In this document: positions 50,108 to 58,213 of the stretch, in pieces | How the letters are laid out: every line of letters starts with the position of its first letter | How positions within the stretch are numbered: the first letter of the stretch is position 1 | Source: Rhodovulum sp. PH10 | GTDB lineage: Bacteria > Pseudomonadota > Alphaproteobacteria > Rhizobiales > Xanthobacteraceae | Direction of reading: 5' to 3' | Assembly (NCBI RefSeq): GCF_000293785.1 | Contig: NZ_AKZI01000008.1 | Location: forward strand, 1 to 64,000 | Length of the DNA: 64,000 bases | Made by a program: the position numbers and the translations under genes | Notes under the pieces: generated by a model | Database searches by the model: none | Told to the model about the DNA's origin: nothing | The model's input: only the letters and a program-made list of their open reading frames with translations

Positions 50108-50839
50108 ATGAAAGCCTGCGATGTGATGACGAGCCGGGTCGTGTCGATCCGCCCCGAGGCGACCGTCGAGGAGGCGGTTCGACAAATGCTCGACAACCGC
50201 ATCAGCGGCCTGCCGGTGGTGGACGGCGAGGGCGACTTGGTGGGCATCGTCACCGAAGGCGACTTCCTGCGCCGCGCCGAGACCGGAACCTGCCGCAAGC
50301 GGCCGCGCTGGCTCGAGATCCTGATCGGCCCGAACAGCCTCGCCAAGGATTATGTGCGCTCGCACGGGCGCAAGGTGGAGGAGGTGATGACGCGCGACCC
50401 GGTCACCGTGACCGAGGACACCACGCTCGACGCGATCGTCTCGATCATGGAGCGGCGGCGGGTCAAGCGGGTGCCGGTGGTGCGCGGCCGCGAGGTGGTC
50501 GGCATCGTCAGCCGCGCGAATCTTCTGCACGCGCTCGCCAGCGTCAGCCGGGACATGCCGCCGGCGGCGGCCAGCGACGCCGACATCCGCCAGCGTGTGC
50601 TCGACGAGCTGGCCGGCCAGCCATGGGCGCCGGTCGCCCTGGTCGACGTGGTGGTCAAGGACGGCGTGGTGGAGCTGTGGGGCAGCATCACCGAATCGAA
50701 GCAGGCGGCGGCGATGAAGGTGTGCGCCGAGAACGTGCCCGGCGTGAAGGACGTGGTGAGCCACCTGTCGTGGATCGAGCCGATGTCCGGCCTCGTCATC
50801 AGCGACAACACCGAGCACGGGCCGCGCAGCGGGTCGTGA
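50108..50839 (+). CDS. CBS domain pair plus BON domain protein
   Basis: A 243-residue cytoplasmic protein. Two CBS motifs (residues 1-60, MKACDVMTSRVVSIRPEATV; and 93-150, KVEEVMTRDPVTVTEDTTLDAI with GIVSRANLL) form one nucleotide-binding Bateman module. A BON domain follows (about 160-225: VVVKDGVVELWGSITESKQ). CBS-BON proteins are common in rhizobia and probably sense adenine nucleotides; the target is unknown. The ATG at 50108 follows a GGAGGA ribosome site and is preferred over an earlier GTG/ATG. Confidence 0.9.
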   Translation: MKACDVMTSRVVSIRPEATVEEAVRQMLDNRISGLPVVDGEGDLVGIVTEGDFLRRAETGTCRKRPRWLEILIGPNSLAKDYVRSHGRKVEEVMTRDPVTVTEDTTLDAIVSIMERRRVKRVPVVRGREVVGIVSRANLLHALASVSRDMPPAAASDADIRQRVLDELAGQPWAPVALVDVVVKDGVVELWGSITESKQAAAMKVCAENVPGVKDVVSHLSWIEPMSGLVISDNTEHGPRSGS

Positions 50840-50890
50840 CCGCGGGCTCGCCCGGGCTCTGTTTCATCGCGCAGTCCTGTATCGGAAGGG

Positions 50891-51004
50891 CCCGCTCGCG
50901 CGGCGCAGTGTGGCGACCAGGCGCCGCTCGCGCGGCGCAGTGTGGCGACTAGGCGCCGCTCGCGCGGCGCAGTGTGGCGACTAGGCGCCGCTCGCGCGGC
51001 GCAT
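50891..51004. repeat. 32-bp tandem repeat with internal hairpins, about 3.5 copies
   Basis: Unit GCGCCGCTCGCGCGGCGCAG plus TGTGGCGACTAG. Copies are at 50921-50952 and 50953-50984, with nearly complete copies at 50891-50920 and 50985-51004. Each unit contains the perfect palindrome GCGCCGC-TCGC-GCGGCGC, so RNA from here would fold into a row of hairpins. It starts about 52 bp past the CBS-BON stop codon. Spacers between hairpins are identical, so it is not a CRISPR array. Confidence 0.9.
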
Positions 51005-51040
51005 GGCTGCGTTGCCGGAATGCATGCCGGATGGCCGGAC

Positions 51041-51075
51041 GGGAAGAGAAAAGCCCCGGCCGCGCAGGCCGGGGC
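51041..51075 (-). terminator. Rho-independent terminator of the deacetylase gene
   Basis: On the minus strand a 9-bp perfect stem GCCCCGGCC-TGCGC-GGCCGGGGC is followed by TTTTCTCTTCCC. It lies 200 bp beyond the stop codon of the polysaccharide deacetylase gene, past the palindromic repeats. The T-run is short, so its strength is moderate. Confidence 0.75.
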
Positions 51076-51147
51076 GAAGGTTCACGATCTCGCTGCGAGG
51101 CCGGGCGTCGTTTGCAGCGGCACTCATACCACGGCGACAGAGTCCGA

Positions 51148-51251
51148 CCTCGTCCTGAAGGAGCACTCCGCAGGAGTGCGTCTCGAAGGACGAGGCCACG
51201 GTGCGGGCCTCATCCTTCGAGACGTCGCCTTCGGCGACCCTCGGGATGAGG
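51148..51251. repeat. Paired palindromic repeat modules (REP-like)
   Basis: Module 1 (51148-51195) has core GCACTCC-GCA-GGAGTGC and outer CCTCGTCC and GGACGAGG. Module 2 (51208-51251) begins CCTCATCC and ends GGATGAGG, then a TAGTTTCCTGCC tail runs into the stop codon of the deacetylase gene. The structure and order match the copy at 24614-24728, which also abuts a stop codon on the minus strand. Confidence 0.85.
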
Positions 51252-51273
51252 TCGTAGTTTCCTGCCGCAGGAC

Positions 51274-52173
51274 TCACTCGGCGGCGGCGGCGGGAGCCTG
51301 CAGGCCTTCGTACCAGTCGAGGATCTGCTCGCCGTTCCAGTGCAGCACCCCCTCGAACCGGTTCACGTACGCGTAGATCTGCTCGAGATACTTGATCCGG
51401 TGCGGCTGCCCGCTGATGTAGGGATGGATCGCGATCGCCATGAATTTCGCGCGGTCCTTGCCCTCCTCGTAAAGCCGGTCGAACTGGTCGATCGCGCGCT
51501 CGAGGAACTGCTTGCTCTCGTGGTGCTGGATCGCCATCAGCGTGATGTCGTTGAGCTCCACGGTGTAGGGCAGCGTCACCAGCGGCCCGTGGGTGGTGCG
51601 GATGGTGGTCGGCTCGTCGTCGTGCACCCAGTCGGCGATGTACTTCACGCCGGCCGCCTTCAGGAGGTCGGGCGTCTCCAGCGTCTCGGTGAGGCCCGGG
51701 CCGAGCCAGCCGACCGGCGGCTTGCCGGCGAAGCGGCCGAGCACCTCCTGGGTGCGGGCGATCATCTCGGCCTGGTTTTCCCACTTGTGCATGGGCATCT
51801 GATCGTAGGCGTGGCCCATGAACTCCCAGCCGAGCCGCTTCGCCTCCTCGGCGACCCGCGGATAGGCCTCGCACAGGCGTCCGTTGGCGGCGAGCGTCGG
51901 GCGGATGCCGAGCCGCTCGTAGAGCGAGAAGAATCGCCACGCCCCGACCCGCATGCCGTATTCGTGCCAGCTCCAGTGCGGCACGTCGGGCAGCAGCTGC
52001 ACCCCGGTCGGGGCCGGCAGGGCCTGGCGGGGCATCGGGCGGGAGATGTCCCAGACCTCGTAATTGACGATGGACCAGACGACGATGCGGGCGCCTCCGG
52101 GCAGCTTCAGCGCGGGACGATCGACGATCGCGGAATAGTCGCATCGCTCGCGTGGCAGCATGGGAGATGTCAT
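51274..52173 (-). CDS. Polysaccharide deacetylase family protein (PuuE-like)
   Basis: A 299-residue NodB-fold hydrolase. The N-terminal RIVVWSIVNYEVWD, the WHEYGMRVGAWRFFSLYERLG block and EFMGHAYDQ match the PuuE/allantoinase branch of carbohydrate esterase family 4. Metal-binding His residues probably include those in HAYDQ and AIHPY. Substrates in this branch are small amides such as allantoin, and not chitin, but the exact one is unknown. It is divergent from ptsN. Confidence 0.87.
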   Translation of the reverse strand: MTSPMLPRERCDYSAIVDRPALKLPGGARIVVWSIVNYEVWDISRPMPRQALPAPTGVQLLPDVPHWSWHEYGMRVGAWRFFSLYERLGIRPTLAANGRLCEAYPRVAEEAKRLGWEFMGHAYDQMPMHKWENQAEMIARTQEVLGRFAGKPPVGWLGPGLTETLETPDLLKAAGVKYIADWVHDDEPTTIRTTHGPLVTLPYTVELNDITLMAIQHHESKQFLERAIDQFDRLYEEGKDRAKFMAIAIHPYISGQPHRIKYLEQIYAYVNRFEGVLHWNGEQILDWYEGLQAPAAAAE

Positions 52174-52399
52174 TCTCGACCCTCTTCTCTGTTGTCCGCG
52201 TCTCACCGTTCCGCTCCGGTCCGGCAAAGTCAACGCACGCCGGCCGCAGGGCAGAGGCGCCCCCTGGTGGGGCGAACGGCGCCGTTTTCGCGCGGGGGGC
52301 GGGGCTATTGACGTGCCCGGGAGGGCTCCTTATCGTCCGCGCCGCCATGGCGCCCCAGGGCGAGCGCCGAGCCCCCTTTCCCCCGTATCGGACCGATCC

Positions 52400-52858
52400 A
52401 TGCCGTTGAATGATCTGATTGCGCCGCAAGCGGTCATTCCGGCGCTCAAGGTCAACACCAAGAAGCAGGCGCTGCAGGAGCTCGCCGAGCGGGCCGCCGA
52501 GCTGACCGGCCGCACCGAGCGCGAGATCCTCGAGGTGTTGATGCAGCGCGAGCGGCTCGGCTCGACCGCGATCGGCAGCGGCATCGCCATCCCGCACGGC
52601 AAGCTGCCCAAGCTCGACAAGCTGTTCGGCCTGTTCGCCAGGCTCGACCGGCCGATCGACTTCGAGGCGCTCGACGGCCAGCCGGTCGACCTCGTCTTCC
52701 TGCTGCTCGCCCCCGAGAGCGCCGGCGCCGACCATCTGAAGGCGCTCGCCCGCATCGCCCGCATGCTGCGCGAGCCGGAGATCACCCGCATGCTGCGCGA
52801 CTCGCACGACCGCGAGGCGCTCTATGCGGTGCTGGCGCTGCCGCCGCCGATGGCATGA
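52400..52858 (+). CDS. ptsN: PTS IIA-like nitrogen regulatory protein PtsN
   Basis: A 152-residue EIIA-Ntr. The phospho-accepting His is in GIAIPHGKLPKLDKL (around residue 66), and LLAPESAGADHLKALARIARML carries the second conserved His. It receives phosphate from NPr and EI-Ntr and regulates potassium transport, nitrogen and PHB metabolism. In many relatives it lies just after rpoN and hpf; here neither gene is next to it. The gene starts at 52400, about 226 bp from the divergent deacetylase start. Confidence 0.94.
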   Translation: MPLNDLIAPQAVIPALKVNTKKQALQELAERAAELTGRTEREILEVLMQRERLGSTAIGSGIAIPHGKLPKLDKLFGLFARLDRPIDFEALDGQPVDLVFLLLAPESAGADHLKALARIARMLREPEITRMLRDSHDREALYAVLALPPPMA

Positions 52859-52907
52859 GGTCGGCCGTCGCGCGCGCCACGACCGGCGGCCTCGCCGGCC
52901 GGTCGAC

Positions 52908-53444
52908 GTGAGCCATCCCCCCGCCGTGCCGATTCGCCAGGGTGTCGCCGCCGAGATCGACCGGCTCCGGGAGATCGAGAGGCTGGCCGCGACCCGCTTC
53001 CTCGCCACCCCGTTCGCCGCCGTCGCCGGGCACGCGGCGACCGCCGCGGCGGTGCTGGCCGATCGGATCGCGGCCGGACGACTGCTGGTCGCGACCGATC
53101 GGGACGCCGACACCGCGATCGGCTTCGTGATGGTGCGGCCGGTCGATGCCGGGGCCTATATCGAGGAGATCGACGTGCTGCCCGCCCATGCCGGGCGTCG
53201 CATCGGCGCCGCGTTGATCGCGCGGGTCGCCGCGCTCGCGGGCGAGCGGGGCTGGTCGGCGCTGCTGCTGTCGACCTTTCGGGACGTGCCGTGGAACGCC
53301 CCCTATTATCGCCGGCTCGGCTTCGCCGCGCTGGAGGATGCCGATCTGTCGCCGTCGCTGCGCGAGATTCGCGCGCAGCACGTCGCGCGGGGGCTCGACG
53401 AGGGCTCCCGCGTCTTCATGCGGCGCGATCTGCCGTGCCGGTGA
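52908..53444 (+). CDS. GNAT family N-acetyltransferase
   Basis: A 178-residue acetyltransferase. The acetyl-CoA loop is VLPAHAGRRIGAALIARV (about 86-103: Arg-x-x-Gly-x-Gly/Ala type). It is followed by LLLSTFRDVPWNAPYYRRLGF, with the usual Tyr general acid. The substrate is unknown. The start at the GTG at 52908, 50 bp past ptsN, is preferred because the longer frame overlaps ptsN. It is probably co-transcribed with ptsN. Confidence 0.86.
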   Translation: MSHPPAVPIRQGVAAEIDRLREIERLAATRFLATPFAAVAGHAATAAAVLADRIAAGRLLVATDRDADTAIGFVMVRPVDAGAYIEEIDVLPAHAGRRIGAALIARVAALAGERGWSALLLSTFRDVPWNAPYYRRLGFAALEDADLSPSLREIRAQHVARGLDEGSRVFMRRDLPCR

Positions 53445-53482
53445 TCCGACGGGGACCCGCCGCGGCGAGCGTTTCGGGAAAT

Positions 53483-53517
53483 AAAAAAGCACGATGCCCG
53501 GCGCACGGGCCGGGCAC
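53483..53517 (-). terminator. Rho-independent terminator after the heat-shock pair
   Basis: On the minus strand TGCCCGG-CCCGTGC-GCCGGGCA is followed, after TCGTGC, by TTTTTT (53483-53488). It lies about 100 bp past the DUF1150 gene and should end the hsp20-DUF1150 transcript. The gap of six bases between stem and T-run is larger than ideal. The DUF1150 side of it is rich in GGTCGG repeats. Confidence 0.65.
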
Positions 53518-53618
53518 GGTGGTGGTGGGATCGTCCCATCGGGCGGCCCGGCGATGGACGGGTCGGTCGACGGGGCCGGGGGTCGCCCGCCCCGCCGACC
53601 GGTCGGCCGACCGGTCGG

Positions 53619-53885
53619 TCAGTGCACGCTGACCGCCTCGAGCTCCTGGCTCCAGGCATTGGCGACCGCCGCCTCGCGGCTGTCGGTGATCATGATCGGC
53701 GTGCCGTCGGCGGCGTGCAGGGCGAACAGCTGCATGCCCGGCGCCACCTGGGGCGCTTGCGGAAACAGGGACGGCAGATCCTCGGAGCGGATCGCCTTCA
53801 CATAGGCGATGCGGCCGTCGCCGAGATGGGCCAGCGCCTCGAGAGAGATGCCGGGGTTGCGGGTGGTGGTGGCTTCGTTGGTCAT
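53619..53885 (-). CDS. DUF1150 family protein
   Basis: An 88-residue protein. SLEALAHLGDGRIAYVKAI, LPSLFPQAP, LFALHAADGTPIMITDS and AWSQELEAVSVH are all DUF1150 signatures. It has no known function, but it regularly follows small heat-shock genes in rhizobia, as it does here (92 bp downstream of hsp20). It is therefore likely to be a heat-induced partner. The middle strand-turn-strand looks like a small alpha/beta fold. Confidence 0.9.
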   Translation of the reverse strand: MTNEATTTRNPGISLEALAHLGDGRIAYVKAIRSEDLPSLFPQAPQVAPGMQLFALHAADGTPIMITDSREAAVANAWSQELEAVSVH

Positions 53886-53977
53886 GGCCCTCGACTCCTC
53901 GTTCTTGTTGCTGTGCCGAGTCCTTTGCGGGACCCTCGGACGGACGAGCAGCGTGCCTTTCGGATCACTCCTGCGGG

Positions 53978-54403
53978 TCACTCCTGCTCGGAGATGGCGA
54001 TCGACCGGACCACGCGCTCGGGTTCCGGGCGTGCGAGGTCGACCGACAGCAGTCCGTTCTTCAGGTCGGCGCCCAATACCTCCATCCCGTCAGCCAGCAG
54101 GAACGTGCGCTGGAACTGCCGTGCGGCGATGCCGCGATGCAGATACTGGCGTGCCTTGTCCTCTTGCTGGCGGCCGCGGATGAAGAGCTGGTTCTCCTCC
54201 ACCGTGACGTCCAGCTGCTCGCGGGTGAAGCCGGCGACGGCGAGCGTGATGCGCAGCCGTTCGGCCTGACCCTCCGCCCCGCCGATCCGCTCGATATTGT
54301 ACGGCGGATAGCCGTCCGCGGCCTTGGTGACCCGGTCGAGCGCCCGCTCGATCTCGTCGAATCCGAGCAGGAAGGGGCTGGAAAGCGAGGACACACGCGT
54401 CAT
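53978..54403 (-). CDS. Small heat shock protein, Hsp20/IbpA family
   Basis: A 141-residue chaperone that holds unfolded proteins for refolding by DnaK and ClpB. The alpha-crystallin domain runs from about residue 33 to 128: PPYNIERIGG, ITLAVAGFTREQLDVTVEENQLFIRG, YLHRGIAARQFQRTFLLADGMEV and NGLLSVDLAR are present. The C-terminal I-x-I-like motif RSIAIS allows oligomer assembly. It is preceded by a heat-shock promoter and a hairpin at its ribosome site. The ATG at 54403 is supported by AAGGA 8 bases upstream. Confidence 0.95.
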   Translation of the reverse strand: MTRVSSLSSPFLLGFDEIERALDRVTKAADGYPPYNIERIGGAEGQAERLRITLAVAGFTREQLDVTVEENQLFIRGRQQEDKARQYLHRGIAARQFQRTFLLADGMEVLGADLKNGLLSVDLARPEPERVVRSIAISEQE

Positions 54404-54405
54404 GT

Positions 54406-54429
54406 CAAAGTCCTTGGTCAGCGACTTTG
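54406..54429 (-). promoter_or_regulatory. Candidate RNA thermometer (ROSE-like) at the hsp20 ribosome site
   Basis: In the mRNA, CAAAGUC-GCUGACCAAG-GACUUUG is a perfect 7-bp stem that ends 2 bases before the AUG. The ribosome site AAGGA (DNA 54411-54415) lies in the loop and its last two bases in the stem. A further hairpin, GGAGC-GCCGCAAGG-GCUCC, lies upstream, within a leader of about 95 bases. This order, several hairpins with the last one covering the ribosome site, is that of ROSE thermometers of rhizobial small heat shock genes. Function is inferred from structure alone. Confidence 0.6.
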
Positions 54430-54504
54430 GGGGTTTTGGAGCCCTTGCGGCGCTCCAGCCCGGGCCGGTGGTACGATCGGCCCACCGCGGCCCGGACCTC
54501 CAAG

Positions 54505-54532
54505 ATATGGGCAAAAGTTTTAAGCGTTCAAG
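54505..54532 (-). promoter_or_regulatory. Sigma-32 (RpoH) type promoter of hsp20
   Basis: On the minus strand CTTGAA (54527-54532) and CCCATAT (54505-54511) are 15 bases apart. This matches the RpoH consensus (CTTGAA, then CCCCAT-T). Transcription would start near 54498, leaving a leader of about 95 bases before the ATG. Confidence 0.75.
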
Positions 54533-54787
54533 AACGCCGGGCCGCCCCCTGCCTGCGGCGGATTAGCGGTTGCGGCCAAGGGTTTCGCGCCGCTCGGCGG
54601 CGCCGCTGCCGGACGCCTCCCGGCGCCGGCGGCGGCAGGCCCGAGGGCTCGCGACCGCGCCGCCGCATGCGCGGCGAGCGGCACGCCCCCTGTCGCCCGG
54701 CCGGGCGGTGGAGTAGAGGCATTTTCGACCGCCGCGTCGTGACGGTCGTGCCGGTGTCGGAAGCGTCGGAAAGTCGGAGAGAAGCGC

Positions 54788-55714
54788 ATGCGGATCGCGG
54801 TGATGGGAGCCGGCGGGCTCGGGGGCTATTACGGGGCGAGGCTCGCCAAGGGCGGCGCCGACGTCGTGTTCGTCGCCCGCGGCGCGCATCTCGACGCCAT
54901 GAAGGCGAACGGGCTCACGGTCGAGAGCACGATCGAGTCGTTCGCGCTGCCGCGGGTGACCGCGACCGACGACCCGGCCTCGATCGGCGGGCCGGTCGAC
55001 GTCGTGCTGTTCACCGTCAAGCTGTGGGACACGGAAGCCGCCGCCCGCGCGATCCTGCCGATCGTCGGGCCGGACACGGCGGTGCTGTCGCTGCAGAACG
55101 GCGTGCAGAAGGACGACATGCTGCGGCCGATCCTCGGCGAGGCGCCCGTGATGGGGGCGATCGCGCAAATTTCCGCGGCGGTGCCGCGGCCCGGGACCAT
55201 CACCCAGGTCGGGCAGATGCAGCGGCTCGCCTTCGGCGAGTTCGACGGGCGGGTGTCGCCGCGCGCCGAGGCCTTTCTCGAGGCCTGCAAGGCCGGCGGG
55301 GTCGCCGCCGAGATCAGCCCCGACATCACCCGCGAGATCTGGCAGAAGTTCGTCTTCCTGGTCGGCCTTTCGGCGACCACCTGCGCCACCCGCTGCACCA
55401 TCGGGCCGGTGCGCACCAATCCGCACACCCGCGCGCTGCTGCTCGGCGTGATGGAGGAGGTGGTGGCGGTGGCGCGCGCGAGCGGCGTGTCGATCGCCGA
55501 GGATTTCGCCGCCGACCGGCTCGCCTTCGTCGACACGCTGCCCGCGGAAATGGTCGCCTCGATGTATCACGACCTCGCGGCGGGGCGGCGGCTCGAGCTG
55601 CCGTGGCTGTCGGGCGGGGTGGTCGATCTCGGCGCCGCGGTCGGCGTGCCGACGCCGCTCAACAAGGCGATCCGCGACGTGCTGATCCTGCACACCGCCG
55701 GCCGCCTCGCCTGA
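54788..55714 (+). CDS. 2-Dehydropantoate 2-reductase family protein (PanE/ApbA-like)
   Basis: A 308-residue NADPH-dependent ketopantoate reductase-type enzyme for pantothenate synthesis. The MRIAVMGAGGLGGYYGARLA loop binds NADPH; LQNGVQKDDML and IWQKFVFLVGLSATTC carry the catalytic Lys and following helix. The C-terminal helical domain ends LNKAIRDVLILHT. Members of this group do not all act on ketopantoate, so panE is only probable. An upstream 384-bp stretch includes the hsp20 promoter on the other strand. Confidence 0.88.
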   Translation: MRIAVMGAGGLGGYYGARLAKGGADVVFVARGAHLDAMKANGLTVESTIESFALPRVTATDDPASIGGPVDVVLFTVKLWDTEAAARAILPIVGPDTAVLSLQNGVQKDDMLRPILGEAPVMGAIAQISAAVPRPGTITQVGQMQRLAFGEFDGRVSPRAEAFLEACKAGGVAAEISPDITREIWQKFVFLVGLSATTCATRCTIGPVRTNPHTRALLLGVMEEVVAVARASGVSIAEDFAADRLAFVDTLPAEMVASMYHDLAAGRRLELPWLSGGVVDLGAAVGVPTPLNKAIRDVLILHTAGRLA

Positions 55715-56127
55715 GGGGCTCGCCCCCTCGGATCGCGGCTCGGAGGTCCGGGCCGGAAGGCTGCGGCGGCGAGAAACCGAAGGTACGATGCCCGGCACGA
55801 GTGCCGCACGAGTGCCCCCCGCATCGCCTCTCCGCTCGCGGTCTCCATCGGCTCGTCCGCGGCTCCTCGCGAACGAGGCCGGTGGCGCGAGGGAGAGGCG
55901 CGCGGCGGCCGGCGGAGGCGGAGGCGTTCGTTCGGCCGGACCGCCTCGGGGGCACGGACGGCTCGGCGTTCCGGCCCCCTGCTCGCCAATGCGGGCGTGC
56001 GCGGCTTCGTTCCTGTGTCTCGTCGCCGACCCCGGGCATTCGACCGCCGACGCCTCGGCTTTCGGCGGCAACCTCTGCCGCGCCACCGCGTTGCCGTCAC
56101 GGGAAAAACGGCGAGCGGAGAACCGTC
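55715..56127. other. Gene-free stretch with a short dispersed motif
   Basis: This 413-base stretch between panE-like and DUF1236 genes holds GATGCCCGGCACGAGTGCCG (near 55788) and a second GCACGAGTGCC. Similar sequence occurs in the glycosyltransferase gene (4414-4437), near 53491 and near 63652. I see no gene with support in it. Confidence 0.5.
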
Positions 56128-56721
56128 ATGGACACCTCGCGCGGCGGCGGGGCGGAGCCTCCGAGGCAGGACCGCCCGGCGGAGGATCGCCAGGGCACGC
56201 GGCGATTGATGATGGGCGGCGCGGTCGCCGCGGTGGTGGTCGGCGTGGGCCTGCTCGCCTGGATGGTGTTCGGGCAGTTCGACGCGCAGCAGTCGACCAC
56301 CGACGCCACCGGCCCGCGCTTCGGCCAGCAGGAAGGGACGAGCGAGGCCGGCCGCACGCAGAAGCCGCCGTCCGCCCGGATCGGCGCGGCGCCCGACCCG
56401 ATCACCGTCGGCCGCAACGAGGCGATCTCCGCCACCGCCTCCGACCGCATCTCGCTCGCGCCCGAGCAGCGCAAAGCGATTCGCGACTACGTGATCGCGC
56501 GGCCGGAGGTCCGGGCCGCCAGCGTGCCCTTCACGGTGGCGATCGGCGCGACGGTGCCGCGACAGATCTCGCTGCACGACGTTTCGCCCGGCCTCGACCA
56601 GGCGCTGCCGGAGTATCGCGGCGACCTCTTCCTGGTGGTCGGCGACCGCTTGGTGGTGGTGGAGCACGGAACCCGCCGGATGGTGGCGATCGTGCCGGAC
56701 GTGCTTTCGGACGGCGGCTGA
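56128..56721 (+). CDS. DUF1236-domain membrane-anchored protein
   Basis: A 197-residue protein. A short basic N-terminus precedes a single membrane helix (about 27-48), so the rest lies in the periplasm. After a polar linker comes a C-terminal DUF1236 module (about 110-197): LAPEQRKAIRDYVIARP, SVPFTVAIGATVPRQISL, YRGDLFLVVGDRLVVVE and TRRMVAIV. Such modules are widespread in rhizobia with no known function. A GGAG site precedes the ATG at 56128. The next gene encodes another single-pass protein and may be co-transcribed. Confidence 0.85.
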   Translation: MDTSRGGGAEPPRQDRPAEDRQGTRRLMMGGAVAAVVVGVGLLAWMVFGQFDAQQSTTDATGPRFGQQEGTSEAGRTQKPPSARIGAAPDPITVGRNEAISATASDRISLAPEQRKAIRDYVIARPEVRAASVPFTVAIGATVPRQISLHDVSPGLDQALPEYRGDLFLVVGDRLVVVEHGTRRMVAIVPDVLSDGG

Positions 56722-56812
56722 GACCGTCCCACGCGGTTAACGAATTCTCGAGGAGCCCGTGCAACCCTCGATACGATCGGCCGCGGGGGTCGGTCCGCTT
56801 CTCGGTGGTCCG

Positions 56813-57169
56813 ATGCAGCAGAGCACGCCCAAGGCTGCGAAAACCCGGCCGAGCCAGGCTCGGCGGATCGCGCTGGTCTCGGTGATCATCGTCGCGACGG
56901 TGGTGCTCGGCGTCGTCGTCCGGCAGCACTTCGTCACCCCGACCGCCCCGGTGCCGGGGCCGGAGCGCGACCCGCAGGCCCATGTCGGCACCGTGCGGCT
57001 GTGGCCGGACCCTTCCGGCCTCTGCCCGCAATTCCGCTTCGACAACGATTCCGGGGTGATGACGCCGAACGGCGTGGTGCCGTGCACCGATCCGCCGCCG
57101 TCGCCCGGCGCGTCCGGCGGCATGCCGGACCGGATCGATTCGATCCGCGAGGGTTTTCGCCGGCGCTGA
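56813..57169 (+). CDS. Single-pass membrane protein of unknown function
   Basis: A 118-residue protein with a basic N-terminus, one membrane helix (about 18-37) and a periplasmic tail. The tail contains WPDPSGLCPQFRFDNDSG and a second Cys at NGVVPCTDPP, so a disulfide is possible. The tail is Pro-rich and ends basic. I recognise it only as the kind of short envelope protein seen in rhizobia. The ATG at 56813 is used; a GTG at 56759 near an AGGAG would add 18 residues. Confidence 0.72.
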   Translation: MQQSTPKAAKTRPSQARRIALVSVIIVATVVLGVVVRQHFVTPTAPVPGPERDPQAHVGTVRLWPDPSGLCPQFRFDNDSGVMTPNGVVPCTDPPPSPGASGGMPDRIDSIREGFRRR

Positions 57170-57293
57170 CCGGCGCCGGCGCGCCCCGCACTCGCCGAGC
57201 GGAGCGCGCACCGGATCGGCAGCGGCGAACGACACCACCGCAGCCGGCCTGCGCCGGCCGCGGAGAAAACGTCGGGGCGCGCCGCTCGGCCGA

Positions 57294-57746
57294 TCAGAAG
57301 ATCCAGAGGATCAGGATCAGCAGCACCACCAGGCCGATCAGGAAATACTTCTGCTTGGCGGCGAAGGCGAACAGGCCGGGCTTGATGTCGATCCACAGGA
57401 TCCGGAGATCGGCGAGCAAGACCTTGGAATAGGCCTGGGTGAACTCCATCGCGTGGTCGACGATCGACTTCGGCGGCTGGGGCTTTTTCAGCGGCTCGTA
57501 GCCCGGCGGCGTGTCGGCGGCCGGCTCGACCCGGGGCGGCTCGGCCCGATGCGGCGCGGACCGGTACGGATCGGGGGTCGGCTCCACCTCGACCACCGTC
57601 TCGTGCACGCGCACCGGCTCGGGCTTTGCGGCGGGCGGCGGCACCGGATCGGCGGCGACCGGGCCGGTCTCGGGCGGCACCGGGTCGGAGACCGTCTCGG
57701 CCGGCGGCGGGCTGACGGTCGGTTTCGGCGAGGTCGGGTCGGACAT
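57294..57746 (-). CDS. Proline-rich protein with C-terminal membrane helix
   Basis: A 150-residue protein. Residues 1-90 are Pro/Glu/Val-rich and probably disordered. A helical segment (KSIVDHAMEFTQAYSKVLLADLRIL) follows, and then a C-terminal membrane helix (about 130-150, YFLIGLVVLLILILWIF). It looks like a tail-anchored protein. I do not know its function. An ATG at 57770 would add 8 residues. It converges with the gene before it, 124 bp apart. Confidence 0.72.
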   Translation of the reverse strand: MSDPTSPKPTVSPPPAETVSDPVPPETGPVAADPVPPPAAKPEPVRVHETVVEVEPTPDPYRSAPHRAEPPRVEPAADTPPGYEPLKKPQPPKSIVDHAMEFTQAYSKVLLADLRILWIDIKPGLFAFAAKQKYFLIGLVVLLILILWIF

Positions 57747-57819
57747 GGTCGGATGCTCCTGATGCGGCATCGTGAATGGCGATCGACGCCGGCCGAGGCG
57801 CGGCGATCGTGAGGCGGCC

Positions 57820-57888
57820 GGTGCGGCGTGCCGCGGGCCGATGGTGTGGCCTGCCGCGGGTCGACGGTGCGGCGTCGCGCGGACGAGC
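57820..57888. repeat. 23-bp degenerate tandem repeat, three copies
   Basis: GGTGCGGCGTGCCGCGGGCC-type units at 57820-57842 and 57843-57865, with a third, more degenerate unit after them. They lie in a 560-bp stretch (57747-58306) that, apart from these and the caspase-gene terminator, shows no gene. Confidence 0.6.
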
Positions 57889-58213
57889 GGTCGGGCGGCG
57901 GTCGAACGGTAACGAGGTGGCGCGTCGTTCGTGTGGCAGCCGACGCTCGGCCGTCTCGCGGCGCGCGCGTCGGGGCGGTCGAGGTCGCGGGTCCACAGCG
58001 CACACGCGTTCAATGTCGCCACCGCACCGGGGGTCGAGAAAACAACGTGCCCGGACGGTCGGCCCTGCAATATCGGACGGCCGCTGGCGGGCCGGCGGAC
58101 CGGTCCGCCGCCTGACACGACGCGCGAGCATTGTGCGCGCGATTCGAGAGGACCCGTCAAGGCGCACCACGCCGCCGGCGCCCGTCGTCCACCGGCCCGA
58201 TGTCGCGCGCCCC

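Noticed and set aside
50891-51004. CRISPR array
   Set aside because: The repeats are adjacent and there are no unique spacers or cas genes. It is a tandem repeat.
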